A stretch of DNA of 64,000 bases from Alphaproteobacteria bacterium. Its GTDB lineage: Bacteria > Myxococcota_A > UBA796 > GCA-2862545. The stretch covers positions 16,210 to 80,209 of the forward strand of contig JACKEO010000019.1 of the NCBI GenBank assembly GCA_020632955.1, in the 5' to 3' direction. The notes beneath the pieces are model-generated. The model ran no database searches. It saw only the letters and a list, made by a program, of their open reading frames with translations, and had not been told where the DNA came from. This document shows positions 23,301-28,666 of this stretch, piece by piece (the stretch's first letter is position 1; every line of letters starts with the position of its first letter). A program made the position numbers and the translations under genes.

Positions 23301-24232
23301 AGCGACACCGTGCTGCGCTCGGGGACGATCGGGTCCACCGTGGGGATCTCGACCGTGACCACCGCGCCGACCCGCGCGCGTGGCACCAGCGTGGGCAGGC
23401 CGTCGACCGGCTCCTCCACCGCGACCGAGGGCGTGGCGGCGACGCGCACGTCCTGTCCGGGCACGATCTGGGGCACGCGGGCCAGCACGGTGCCCGTCCG
23501 GTCGAGCGCCTCGCACATCGAGTCGCCCTGCTGCGGGTTGCCGGCGAGATCGGTGCCCGTGACCGTGAGGACGTAGTCCTCGACGTTGGCGCCGAGCGCC
23601 CCGGCGAGCTCGTACACGATCTGGCCTTCCACCACGCGGGGGTTCGGGTCGATCAGGATGTCGGGCGTGCTCGGCGTCACCACGGGCAGGCCGCCCTGGA
23701 GGGGCTCCGAGAGGGTGACGACGAGGGTGGGGGTGTTGACCGTGTTCGCGACGCGGGGCGAGAGCACGCAGGCGGCGGTGGGCGCCTGGAAGTCGGCGAT
23801 CAGCAGCACGTCGCTGGCGTCGGTCGCCGCCTGGTCGAAGTCGTTGACCACGGTGGCGCGGATGGTCTTGGGCCCGTTTCCGTCGTCCTTCGTCAGCACC
23901 TTGCGGAAGCGCCAGGTCGTCTCGTCGAGCTGCTCCACCACCTCGAAGGGCTCGGTCGCGCCCTCCAGCAGGATCTGCGTCACCGGGCCCCTGGGGCCGT
24001 CGCCCGTTCCACCCTCCCCGCCCGTGTCACCCACCACGATGGGGTAGGTGGTGACGATGTCGACGACGACCTCGGTTCCCTCCCGGGCGTAGATCTGCCC
24101 GTCCTCGGCCGGGACGGAGGGCTCCACCAGTCGGATCTCCTCGACCCGCGGCGTGAAGGCGCCCTTGTACGGGTCGACGCCGAGGAGGCAGCCGGACAGC
24201 AGGAGCAGCGGCGCGAGCAGCGCTGGACGCAT
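8345..24232 (-). CDS. Giant (5,295 aa) lipoprotein: tandem Ig-like repeats plus Kelch propeller
   Basis: The ATG at 24232 follows an AGGGGA Shine-Dalgarno. The signal peptide carries lipobox LSGC (Cys15). Residues about 50-4000 hold about 19 tandem units of about 213 residues, each with an EGDGLK.LD.RLVD.AGN stretch, a (V/I)RFDFTPP.A.CVL hinge and a closing GDSLC....R.G. Two Cys per unit suggest one disulfide each. A degenerate stretch follows, then about 12 Kelch-type repeats (about 4550-5130; HAMAYD....VVLFGG....TW.W) and a C-terminal domain of about 165 residues. It is probably a very long rod exposed from the outer membrane, carrying one or two propellers at the tip; an adhesin or contact-dependent role is inference. 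No MYXO-CTERM tail is present. The frame is unbroken for 15.9 kb. Confidence 0.85.
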   Translation of the reverse strand: MRPALLAPLLLLSGCLLGVDPYKGAFTPRVEEIRLVEPSVPAEDGQIYAREGTEVVVDIVTTYPIVVGDTGGEGGTGDGPRGPVTQILLEGATEPFEVVEQLDETTWRFRKVLTKDDGNGPKTIRATVVNDFDQAATDASDVLLIADFQAPTAACVLSPRVANTVNTPTLVVTLSEPLQGGLPVVTPSTPDILIDPNPRVVEGQIVYELAGALGANVEDYVLTVTGTDLAGNPQQGDSMCEALDRTGTVLARVPQIVPGQDVRVAATPSVAVEEPVDGLPTLVPRARVGAVVTVEIPTVDPIVPERSTVSLSGLELTHVEGITWSHTLTGNEGEGLKTLDVWLVDAAENTTRLPSRKGVLRFDFTPPAADCVLQPKGANADQQVRFDVFASEALDVGVPAVTADHPNVVVEHDTSVGTQHSFLVRLKEPGNADYVLTVEGNDVAGNPPLGPLCDASERTGTIRGIPPMVAGPPVITTSPSVEVDEDGTVVPRVRVGARITVDIPTVDTIAPTASQITLSGTPLSWNAAEGVFEVVLLGGEGDGLKTLDARLVDPAGNETRAAWPGVVRFDFTPPFADCVLAPDLARGADTVSFQVFASEELVAFPGATPGGPPLVTVDDPRIDVLVPPDGVVGTQHAFGLRLRETVDIDLYTVTVTATDLVGNPQPGDSLCALEDRQGAILGIPPDLSSAPELLVSPSIRVADGDPLLDALPHARDGAELTLTLRTKAELDTAETVITLGDIELLWSGPLEPLVYQWTASLDEAAGDGVKLLDARLVDLAGNRTRIRSGELPAPVGVVADFTPPRATCVIDPDPANAAQAAAGVTLEVFPTEPLDTASLVVTDEEPLVEVLPRTTMDGSLQYDLVLGAPADLDVLVTLTATDRVGNAHEGESLCDEASRTGHFRTIAPAILDDEVVFEASPSVPRPDPARPGVTVPWVRTGAVLTATFAVEAELDVDETSVSLGGLELDPQDETGTVWSVVLDGNEGDGLKDLDLRLVDPWGNVTRERREGVVRFDFTPPAADCALLPPLANAMQPVTFDVFATETLAGPPVVTSSDDRMGLPYQGSAGNQHRFSVIGVPGDNLRYTLTATATDLVGNAQEGPSLCSDEQRTGEIIGRGPALREGEDVVITATPSVDVDGTPWVRAGAHVTVSFPVVEALDPETTVVTLSGLELLWENGTTWGATLTGFEGDGPKTLDARLRDVAGNELRVQRGDVVRFDFTAPVAECVLFPQAAKADDEVVLQVFASEPLAGEDGPTVTPLEPGIDTRLLAAAGSQYDVAIDLPAGTDLPVYTVLVTGTDLVGNPQAGDSLCELADRMGSYRGIPPALDPGGPILTVEPPAYEQPLGVPWVRTGALVMVDVPTLAPIDEDATQVTLSGLVLDPVGGQRWVTTLTGGEGDGLKDLRLQLVDDAGNLTPEGRNGVIRFDFTPPVADCALQPVSANGDQQVTFDVFASEALATEPTVTSDESGVVPLFQATTGSQHRYRVMGTEGENLAYRLTATGTDLAGNPQAGASFCDVEERQGEILARRPVLLDATLAATPSVDVDSVPVVRAGATVSVRVRTADPIDVKRTSVSLSGLELTPPDPVGDATDTTWTVPLTGAEGDGLKDLRLRLFDAAGNITDPPVQPGVIRFDFTAPVADCVLTPTLANSTQAITFDVFTSEALDGPPRVTSSVLEVQATYDALASTGNQHRFVVQGAPDQNHAYELTVTATDVAGNPQQGASLCSSSSRTGQIVGRGPQLLDVVFAADPEVRVDDAFWVGAGQWIEVTFTVVEDLDPLTTVVNVSGTPLLHKGGTTWWRQLDGTEGDGPKSLDATLRDPAGNPLRVTRTDVYRFDFTPPTASCVLALSPANAAQIQAGVGFEVRANERLARAPTVEATGVDVLPGLPPLGGTIWPYTLQQPFPADVDYVLTVAAEDLVGNTSEGDALCPTPDRAGRVDATAPTVLPTPFVEVEDDAFVWDDGLRVVRAGAGLVATVVPSEPIVVASSSVTLSGVPLVHVDGTDTWETTLLGGEGDGVKELQIRLVDAVGNSTTTTAPAFLRFDFTPPTATCVLSPEQANAAQATAGIRFEVRASEPLSGAPLLTPTGVDATFADVDAEARDWGWTLTRDPATDGPYSLGIAATDLVGNASAGDTFCPAADREGDVLATPPGLTVDPVLEIETGAPPAVRTAALVDGTETVPAGVTLRVRFTASDTALVPSSLVSLSGLPLAHDAASDSWWVHLDGDEGDGLKDLQIRLVDAVGNSATFTFPGFVRFDFTPPSASCVVAPSPANATQVAAGVSFQVRATEPLGAPPTITQAGLTIGAITPDATNQVWSTTVSQAAPADGTFRLGVTARDRVGNTASGTALCPDADRDVVVKATAPTPEGSITLSVSDDAYVVIDGVRTVKDGVTLTATVVPDAPIVLASSSVTLSGLPLVHVGGNAWEVTLAGDEGDGLKDLQVRLVDDVGNTSTTTVDDIVRFDFTPPTATCVLAPDPANASQASAGIAFEVRATEALAGAPVVTGTGVTPAFVGGTLDLRDWSWAVTQAPPVDGAYHLDVTATDRVGNTATDDALCPLVDRTGSVLATPPEVDPGDGVTLDVVDLGGTARPPVVYDGAPTVPADRVLRVRFTPGPSAVLASSSVTLAGLPLAYDATNRWWWVQLEGDEGDGIKDLQIRLVDAVGNASVTTEEDFVRFDFTPPTATCVLSPTPANGTQAGAGIQFELRASEPVPSAPTLTSPAVAIGTPTADGAKRVWSWSLTQSPATDGAYVLAASATDRVGNTASGDALCDEEDRTGEVIATPPTIGDPTLQIVDLVGTPVPDVTYDGAPTVRAGRVLRVRFARGPSTVLSSSSVTLSGLPLAWSAANAWWWVQLDGDEGDGLKDLQIRLVDAVGNAAVRTEEDFVRFDFTPPSASCVLSPSLANAAQAEAGIRFEVRASEPVPTAPALVPTGIAAAAPSSDPEAEDWTWILTQAPASDGTYSLAVTATDRVGNTASGDALCPAADRTGEVLATAPQVDDTPGPTLEVVDSEGDPVAPVVIDEVPTVTRGVQLRVRFSADPSAILASSTVTLSGLPLVRDPAQDWWTVTLDGDEGDGEKTLQIRVVDAVGNTSLYTEPGFVAFDFTPPSAACSLVPDTANATSDITFTVTTSELTQGAPTLTVHSAVPGITASGPASNGVKHTWTIEGPAATDVPVYELRVTATDRVGNAQQDTSLCPLADRQGSIRGKVPVLVSSFVAASPPGTPTSGSFFVVNTGDVLTLNLDTEGFIDPLASSVALGDLVFDFDQQVGTDSQYNFVHTVTGDDPDGTHDLDATLVDDAGNATRVRFAPGDQATKRGRVIVDNTQPFASCSLTPTSANADSDIVFLLNASEPLSAPPTLTLPDELEVTDVAQNGTTYAYDLALTGPANLAPYVVVATGSDVAGNPQLFASFCDEDERTGAVYGIPPGPVPGDPPSLGFDQGVFDATPGRVKAGATVTVRIPTLAPHVDPARSVVTLSGLRMNPTDLTGTEWTLFVQDDMGDGLKTVSATLVDAAGNTTLVPSAAYPLPDPLEVVFDFTGPSASCVLTPKVALASDVESATEPTKIFFEVTVSEDLGTDPFTGLPKWPEVTLAGGEDRLYAEPWSHAGSTYLFGIRMPVPAVVESYTLDVTATDAVGNDPAGPLCTPPSRMGAIYGVAPEPDLGDIEVRTPSDSSLDGPGLTANLATPWVEVRIPTADPIEASESVVTLSGVELMPEPSPATDPVWRVYLTGTEGDGLKDLDARLIDAAGNQTRVQLPDVIRFDFTRPSATCILQPLDANALDVVTLEVIATEPLLFPPVVTVDPTSDPGGDLAIAPLGESGTNSWLYAVQLTSPATVIDYRLDVAGADLAGNEDDGILCSTGVRPTGSLYGVRPELSEPPGVSIWTDPVIDGPVPTVRSGSTVYVQVPTTSTIDPAATRVRLAGFELAHQSGQTWSRRFDDPTLSGEGTYDLTVELEDPSGNTNAIPIEVEDAVRYDFEAPQAVCRISTSAANLSSRISVVVDVTEPLDVGAPPVGVGAVGGMWLEIDADTPGILAPVFVALNPFENQYTFDLQWTGATPPPLLTFTVSAHGYDTAGNGGPGVDLCSGYNLWGQADLVEPELLSVEATVAPLVSVAHPQGARKTFGGPGTTGFDVVLCTTEDVGGSVTADHTEVFYRDLDLTWVGQTETGSPSCPWRTTYHHDRLSPADDGRYDLVVDLVDVFGNPRRYATGDFQPHGGPVPATGLGGTGTADLVVYADYTPPELASSLLERDPSFNAAIGEAVLQMNAADPISGLPPQLIVSIVATELLGADPILTSSGSLVFGAPQFTAPSRSARWRKLGPFGSDGELVTFEVELEDLVGNIGTAALEMALQVDLTPPSTTPDVDSEGTIVYTRKPWGDGTPGENLGGGEFAANTQYEVEGFADAATPGSTVLVRRAGLGAGDVYGITAVGNDGSFGPLSLPFDLSEIEVAEVDDAGNVGPDVRVRDIAWTAVPGASSGPDDHPFLAPRIAPVRRVPPVDVLDTERATIAPSIRNDGWVAETEGTGTWEDRSRRGVWPGGFTNHAMAFDPSRGVAIVLGGSGAFGGNATWQWDGYRWRQLDPYVTPPELVDHAMAYHAGSDRIVLFGGTGSDGNLSGQTWTWDGESWSYVASTGPVPRRRHGMAYDATHDRVVLFGGEDADGDRLDDTWLWNGIQWQATTPTTRPPARANFGIATSPDDGGVLLFGGSTDASSYTNDTWVWNGTTWSPRTEDPTIPSPRRDHHMVWEAHRNRVTLFGGYDSGGGFSDTWRWSASARTWLRVSTLAPSDRIRFAMAYDSEREEILVHGGTDYTATGSTDQLWAYSGSGWEAFSTDTPHERADHAMTYHAQTGEVVLFGGYWFDVGAADDTWTWTRHGWRQESPSTVPTGRYRHEMVYDTSQSRAVMYGGDAFTLGLLDDTWTWTGSNWVQVFPSGAPAWRSSHAFAYDRSRSESVLFGGVVATSGPFGLSSSDDETHVLSLVGTDTWTLEAQGTPSARTSSAAAFHRTRGTVVLFSGATSGADPDDTWEWNGSSWTRRNTTGTRPSGRHGTTLAWDDGRKELVLFGGDPEDASANDETWGWDGTWRQYDPPRSPPPSDDHAVAEHDGRDSILLFGGGADDGTWEWNGGRDDRPAALLEAVFGLADADAGSALRSATVRWFAGGSAFEESTPGSGTYVPVDGAQLVVWDRGAWVEVDAHASDADAPEELCWTVVADASVSGVPSCSYSIDAVRLASLFLGDDRSVHVGARPVGTNGSRGTSNPNGAYARITTDYAEVTVRYRLPAPP
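8830..10590 (-). repeat. Kelch-repeat coding block (about 12 copies)
   Basis: Within the giant lipoprotein, units of about 48-58 residues each begin HAMAYD/HGMAYD, continue VVLFGG and end DDTW.W....W. I count twelve by eye, the last one short. This number fits two six-bladed propellers or a larger single array; the sequence alone does not decide. Confidence 0.8.
12240..23790 (-). repeat. About 640-bp tandem coding repeats (about 19 copies)
   Basis: The codons for (V/I)RFDFTPP.A.C recur at an average spacing of about 640 bp between roughly 23,790 and 12,240. The central copies (about 14,900-18,700) are strikingly similar to each other in DNA, for example in the stretch encoding VGN....RFDFTPP. 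Outer copies are more diverged. This is the DNA-level counterpart of the Ig-like array in the giant lipoprotein. Confidence 0.85.
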
Positions 24233-24641
24233 GGACGATCCCCTGTGATGAGAATGCGCGAGCCTACCAGAGGATCGGCTCGCGACGTGTCGGCCCCGCC
24301 CCCCTGGCAGGACTCCCCCGTCTCGTGGCTAGCCACGCGCATGTGGATGAGGGTTTCATCCGGGTACTTCGGGGCGAGGGAGGGGGTCTGCCGGGTCCTC
24401 TGGTCACCGGGCGCCGGTGAGACGCGTCTGCGCGATCCCGGGTCGTCCAGGACGGCCTTCCCACCCCTGCGTCCCCCGCGGAGGGTGGGCGTGCCGGGCT
24501 TCGGCGAGGCGAGGGTCCCGAGCACCCTGGGCGTCACCGGGATGCCGGGGTCTCGAACGTGACGAACAGGTGGCGAACAGGTGACGTACCGAGGCAAGGA
24601 CACCCGGGTCTCGCGACACGCACGTCGCGGCCGGAGCCTGC
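24233..24641. promoter_or_regulatory. Divergent intergenic region with palindromes and an 11-bp-spaced direct repeat
   Basis: About 400 bp separate the giant lipoprotein gene (minus) from the nuclease-like lipoprotein gene (plus). A perfect 14-bp palindrome CGTGGCTAGCCACG lies at 24324-24337. Next to it GGATGA/TCATCC arms (24345-24350 and 24356-24361) form a small hairpin. Near 24563-24583 the decamer CGAACAGGTG occurs twice, 11 bp apart (one helical turn). These are candidate operator elements for either gene; I see no convincing -35/-10 pair and no coding sequence. Confidence 0.4.
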
Positions 24642-25493
24642 ATGCGTCCCCTCCTCCCCCTCCTCCTCCTCGCGGCCTGCGGACAGGAGCCCACCGAGGC
24701 CTTGCCCGAGCCCGAGCCGTTCACGGTGCTCACCTACAACGTGCACGGGCTGCCGGACATGATCACGGCCGGGGACCACACGCTCCCGATCGGCGAGCGC
24801 ATGGCCCGCATCGCCCCGCTGCTGGCGCCCTTCGACCTGGTGGGCCTCCAGGAGGACTTCGACGCCGCGCAGCACGCCACCCTCGTCGGCGAGGCCGATC
24901 ACCCGGTCCGCCACTGGTTCGACGCGCGCGTCGCCCCCGAGCGGGCCTACGGCTCGGGCCTCGCCCAGCTCACGCGCCTCGGCACGGAGGTGGACTACGA
25001 GGAGGTCTTCTACGAGGCCTGCCACGGGCTGGTGGACGCGGCGTCGGACTGCCTCGCGTCGAAGGGCCTGCAGGTGCTCACGCTCGACCTGGGGGGCGAC
25101 GCGCGGCTCACCTGGCTCAACACCCACCACGAGGCGGGCGGGGGGTCCACCGACGAGGAGGTGCGGGAGGGTCAGGTGGACCAGGTGCTCGCGCTGCTCG
25201 CCGCGCTGCCCGAGAACCACGCCGTCGTCTTCACCGGCGACTTCAACCTCTCCCGGCGCGACCCGCCCGACGTCGTCCAGCTCGACCGCTACGTGGACGC
25301 CGGGCTGCGGAATGCCTGCGACGAGGTGGACTGCCCCGAGCCCGAGCGGATCGACATGGTGTGGGTGCGCGACGGCACCAGCATGTCGCTGCAGGTGGAG
25401 GACTGGGCCGTGCAGGAGCAGCTCGTGGACGAGACGGGCGAGGCGCTGTCGGACCACGAGGGGATCGGCGTGACGCTGTCGTGGAGCCGGTAG
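24642..25493 (+). CDS. Lipoprotein of the endonuclease/exonuclease/phosphatase (DNase I-like) family
   Basis: A 283-residue protein with lipobox LAAC (Cys13). The DNase I-like fold signatures appear in order: TYNVHG (Asn33), LQED (Glu71, metal ligand), THHE, GDFN and the terminal SDHEGIGVTL with the catalytic Asp-His pair. The family includes sphingomyelinase C-like phosphodiesterases, inositol phosphatases and nucleases. The lipoprotein location favours an extracytoplasmic phosphodiesterase, but the substrate is not decided by sequence. GGAG lies about 8 nt before the ATG. The gene is divergent from the giant lipoprotein gene, and no same-strand partner is close by. Confidence 0.85.
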   Translation: MRPLLPLLLLAACGQEPTEALPEPEPFTVLTYNVHGLPDMITAGDHTLPIGERMARIAPLLAPFDLVGLQEDFDAAQHATLVGEADHPVRHWFDARVAPERAYGSGLAQLTRLGTEVDYEEVFYEACHGLVDAASDCLASKGLQVLTLDLGGDARLTWLNTHHEAGGGSTDEEVREGQVDQVLALLAALPENHAVVFTGDFNLSRRDPPDVVQLDRYVDAGLRNACDEVDCPEPERIDMVWVRDGTSMSLQVEDWAVQEQLVDETGEALSDHEGIGVTLSWSR

Positions 25494-26098
25494 CGGGGCG
25501 AGCCGGGGCGTCCGACGGGGGAGCGGGCGCTCCTCGAACCCGGCCACGAGGAGCGAGAGGGCCTCGCGCGACATCGCACACCCTGGTCGTCGTCCAGGGA
25601 CCGATGACGCGAGATCCGTCCTCCGTAGAAGGACGGATGCGCCACGCTGCGTCCTCGCGCCTTGGCCTGTTCCGCGTCGGCGGACGCGTTCGGTGCCGCC
25701 TCCCGTCGATCACCGTGCTGTGGATGGTGGTGGGCTCGGCCGAGCTCGGTGGCTGGCGACAGGAGGGCGCCACGCGGGTGGTGGGCTCACCGCGGGCAGG
25801 CGACCAGCATCGTGGTGTCTTCCTACCCGTGGTCGGGCTCAGGGGCGCAAAGCCACTCGGGGGGCGGGACCGCGACGTGACCGAGGCGCGGGGCGTGGGC
25901 TGGGTGACGGAGCGGGAAAGCAGCATCGGGCCTCTGGGCGCAATGCACGGTCCGTGCTCGCCTGGGTCGCCTCTTTCCCGTCCGACCACAGCGTGCGGTG
26001 CTCGGCCCGCCTGCGCGACGCTGGACGCTCGGGGGGCCAGCGCATACCGGAGCCGGCGATGCGGATGTACCCAGGGGCACCGCCGATAGGGGGCTCGT
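25494..26098. other. 605-bp gene-free stretch upstream of zorA
   Basis: I recognise no protein or RNA gene here. There is a hairpin with 9-bp arms ATCCGTCCT (25614-25622) and AGGACGGAT (25630-25638), loop of 7, not followed by a T tract. An AGGGGG ribosome-binding site for zorA is at 26088-26093. The possible readings in this stretch show no known domain. It may hold the zorya promoter or the remains of an older locus displaced by the island. Confidence 0.4.
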
Positions 26099-27661
26099 GT
26101 GACGTCGTGGATCGACACGGCATTCTGGGTGCGGTTGATGGACGTGGTCTCCGCGCCGTTGCCGATGCTGTTCATCGTCGCCTCGTTGGCGTTCGCGGCG
26201 GCGGTCGTCGTCGCGGAGACCGGGGTGAAGAACCGCTCGAGACTCCTGCGCGATCTGGTGCACGAGCACCTCGGGAAGAGCCGGGAGAAGGGCGCCTGGA
26301 CGTCCAAGGAGCCACTGCACGCCTTCGCCCGAGCACTCGACGACCGTCGCTTCGACCACCTCGCCACCCAGGTTCGAGAGTTCGCCGAGTCCACGCACGT
26401 CTCGCAGCCGGAAGGCGTGTTGTTCAACGCCTTCCAGGCTGCCGACTTCTTCCGCGTCGATCGGTGTCGTGAGGAGCTGTCGCGCACGGGCAATCGCACG
26501 CCGTTGCTGCCGCCCTCGGTGCAGGACGTGGCGCCCGGGCTGCTCACGTCGATCGGCATCCTCGGCACCTTCGTGGGCATCGTCGTCGGTCTGATCGGTG
26601 CACAGACCAACGACCCGAACATGCCCCTCGACATCGAGGCCCTCATGGGAGGGCTCGGGATCTCGTTCGTGTCCTCCCTCTTCGGGTTGTTCCTCTCGAT
26701 CGTGGTCACAGTGGTCGGCAGGCAGGTGGACGCCATCGCCGACGATGCGCTCACCGACCTGATTCTCGATCTCGACCGTGCCGTCGAGCGACGTACGCCG
26801 CAGCAGCTCCTCGAGCGGCTGGTCGCCCAGCAGGAGCAGGCCACCGGGGCGCTGCAGACGTTGAAGACCGACCTGTCGGAAGCATTGGAGCGGGCGCTGA
26901 ACCAAGCGGTCGCCACGCACCTCGCGCCCACGTTCCAGATGCTGGAGCGCCACACCTCCGAGATGAAGGACGCCACGATCAAGCTGGCGGAGGGAAGCGC
27001 AGAGCGGCAGGTCGAGGGGGTGTCGGTGCTCGTGGAGCGATTCAAGGCGCAGATGAACGATGCCCTCGGCGAGCCGATGATCCAGGCGGGGCAGGCACTC
27101 ACCGGCTTCGCGGCGACCCAGGCGAACGTCACGGAGCTGTGGTCGGACAGCGCGGAGCAGCTGGTGGAGACCACGCTTCGCCTGGAGGCGAGCACGAGGA
27201 GCCAGCACGAGCTGGTGGAGCGGGTCAACCAAGTGCTGGCGTCGGCGAAGGGGGTGTCCGAACGCATCGAGGCCACGGGTGCGCGCCTGTCCGCCACCAG
27301 TCAGGCGCTGGCGGCGCAGCTCGATGCGACGCGACATGTCACGGCGACCCAGCAGGAAGCAAGCGCCAACACGCTGTCGGCCGTGCAGCAGATGCATCAG
27401 GCCATGGCCGCCAGGCTGCAGGCCTGGGAGACGATCACCGCCGAGTTCGACCGACTCAACCACGAGCTGGTCGACGGGATGACACACTTCGCTGCCCAGT
27501 TCCCCGAGCAGATCCGCGGGAACCTGGAGTTGTTCGACGCGGAACTCGCGCGGGCGGTCGACCATCTGGGCAAGGCCTACAGCGGTCTGCGGGACCAGGT
27601 GATCGAGTTCAACGACAGCTTCGCCGAGGCAGTCGATCGACTGCCGCGTGCGCACGGCTGA
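26099..27661 (+). CDS. zorA: Zorya ZorA: MotA/ExbB-like motor subunit with coiled-coil tail
   Basis: A 520-residue protein with a GTG start and AGGGGG 5 nt upstream. An N-terminal membrane segment (about 17-40) is followed by a cytoplasmic stretch, then the MotA-like pair PGLLTSIGILGTFVGIVVGL (about 146-167) and ISFVSSLFGLFLSIVVTVVG (about 189-208). The rest (about 210-520) is a charged, Ala/Gln/Leu-rich helical tail with coiled-coil character. In Zorya, five ZorA surround two ZorB as a proton-driven motor whose tail extends into the cytoplasm to relay phage sensing. The ZorB-ZorC-ZorD order downstream makes the assignment firm. The tail is clearly shorter than in the E. coli protein as I recall it (about 730 residues in total). 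Confidence 0.88.
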   Translation: MTSWIDTAFWVRLMDVVSAPLPMLFIVASLAFAAAVVVAETGVKNRSRLLRDLVHEHLGKSREKGAWTSKEPLHAFARALDDRRFDHLATQVREFAESTHVSQPEGVLFNAFQAADFFRVDRCREELSRTGNRTPLLPPSVQDVAPGLLTSIGILGTFVGIVVGLIGAQTNDPNMPLDIEALMGGLGISFVSSLFGLFLSIVVTVVGRQVDAIADDALTDLILDLDRAVERRTPQQLLERLVAQQEQATGALQTLKTDLSEALERALNQAVATHLAPTFQMLERHTSEMKDATIKLAEGSAERQVEGVSVLVERFKAQMNDALGEPMIQAGQALTGFAATQANVTELWSDSAEQLVETTLRLEASTRSQHELVERVNQVLASAKGVSERIEATGARLSATSQALAAQLDATRHVTATQQEASANTLSAVQQMHQAMAARLQAWETITAEFDRLNHELVDGMTHFAAQFPEQIRGNLELFDAELARAVDHLGKAYSGLRDQVIEFNDSFAEAVDRLPRAHG

Positions 27662-27667
27662 CGCGCC

Positions 27668-28666
27668 ATGGCGGCTTCGCGCAGGCAGGACGCGGCGTTC
27701 TGGATCTCCTACAGCGATCTGGCCACCGGCCTGCTGCTGATCTTCATCCTGCTCGTAGCGATCACGATGAACCAGCAGGCCAAGGCACGCCAGGAGCTCG
27801 AGACCGACAAGGAGGAGGTGCAGGAGGTCCAGGAGGAGATCGAGAAGCTCCTCGGTCAGCGCAACGTGCTCGCCCAGCGTCTGGAGTCGGCGAGTCGGGA
27901 GGCGAACCGCGTGATCCGGGCGTCGTCCGAGATCCGCAACGACGTCTTCGTGTACGTCCCAGAAGACCAGATGGTGGAGGTGCGACTCGACACCACGGAG
28001 ATCGCCTGGTTCCGGCAGGGCGGGGCCGACCTCGATCCTCGTGCCCGTCCGCACCTGCGGGCGTTCTATCGGGCGTTGTACACGCAGATGATGTGCGTTC
28101 GGACCGAGACCGATCCGACGCCCACGTGCGAACCCGGACAGGCCAAGGTGCCCGACTTCCTGGATGCCATCGAGATCAGTGGCCACACCGATCCGATCAC
28201 CCTGGCGTCGGGGGAGCCTTCCTGGTCGTGGGGGGCGTTCAATGGCACCGGGGCCCGCAGCTGGAAGGACGGGAACCTCCGGCTCGCCCAGGACCGATCC
28301 AAGGCCATCGTCGACGCGATCCAGTCGTTCTACGAAGAGGATGCGGGGCGCGCCGAGGACCCGATGGCGATCACCGACGTCCGCTACCCGTGGCGCCCCC
28401 TGCTCGCGCTGGTGCACACCTCGGGCCGGGCATGGATGGAGGCGTACTGTGCCGCACCGGGAGGCATCGACGAGAAGCTGACGCCGGAGCGCTTCTTCGA
28501 CGATCCGCCCTGCGTGTACACGCGAGACGACGCGGAGGCGCTGTACCGGAGGAGCCGTCGGGTGAGCTTCTCGTTCCGGTTGGATGATCGGGCCATCTTG
28601 CAGCGTCTCCAGGCGCTCGCAGAGCGCGTGGCCGAGCTCGGCGGCGCATCGGTGGAGACCCGATGA
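27668..28666 (+). CDS. zorB: Zorya ZorB: MotB/OmpA-like stator subunit
   Basis: A 332-residue protein starting 6 nt after zorA. The FWISYSDLATGLLLIFILLV segment (11-30) is a single transmembrane helix preceded by Asp17, the position of the proton-carrying Asp of MotB-type stators. A charged helical linker (about 40-85) and an OmpA-like peptidoglycan-binding domain follow, with EISGHTDP (169-176) and NLRLAQDRS (203-211). In the complex it anchors the motor to the cell wall. It is longer than typical ZorB (about 250 residues, from memory). The extra length includes an insert with Cys143 and Cys154 and another pair of Cys further on, which could form periplasmic disulfides. Confidence 0.88.
   Translation: MAASRRQDAAFWISYSDLATGLLLIFILLVAITMNQQAKARQELETDKEEVQEVQEEIEKLLGQRNVLAQRLESASREANRVIRASSEIRNDVFVYVPEDQMVEVRLDTTEIAWFRQGGADLDPRARPHLRAFYRALYTQMMCVRTETDPTPTCEPGQAKVPDFLDAIEISGHTDPITLASGEPSWSWGAFNGTGARSWKDGNLRLAQDRSKAIVDAIQSFYEEDAGRAEDPMAITDVRYPWRPLLALVHTSGRAWMEAYCAAPGGIDEKLTPERFFDDPPCVYTRDDAEALYRRSRRVSFSFRLDDRAILQRLQALAERVAELGGASVETR

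Noticed and set aside
11558..24562. A 4,334-codon open frame on the plus strand, opposite the giant lipoprotein gene.
   Set aside because: It mirrors the repeats of the minus-strand gene, has no signal or domain of its own, and reflects the absence of A/T-rich stop codons in GC-rich DNA. The minus-strand frame has a lipobox, a Shine-Dalgarno and known domains.
25614..25638. Hairpin ATCCGTCCT/AGGACGGAT as a transcription terminator for the nuclease-like gene.
   Set aside because: It lies 120 bp after the stop and has no T tract; noted only as a hairpin.
26099..28666. Flagellar MotAB or TolQR/ExbBD reading of the first two genes of the defence operon.
   Set aside because: The long coiled-coil tail on the MotA-like protein and the coupled EH-signature and SNF2 genes match Zorya; no flagellar or TonB genes are near.
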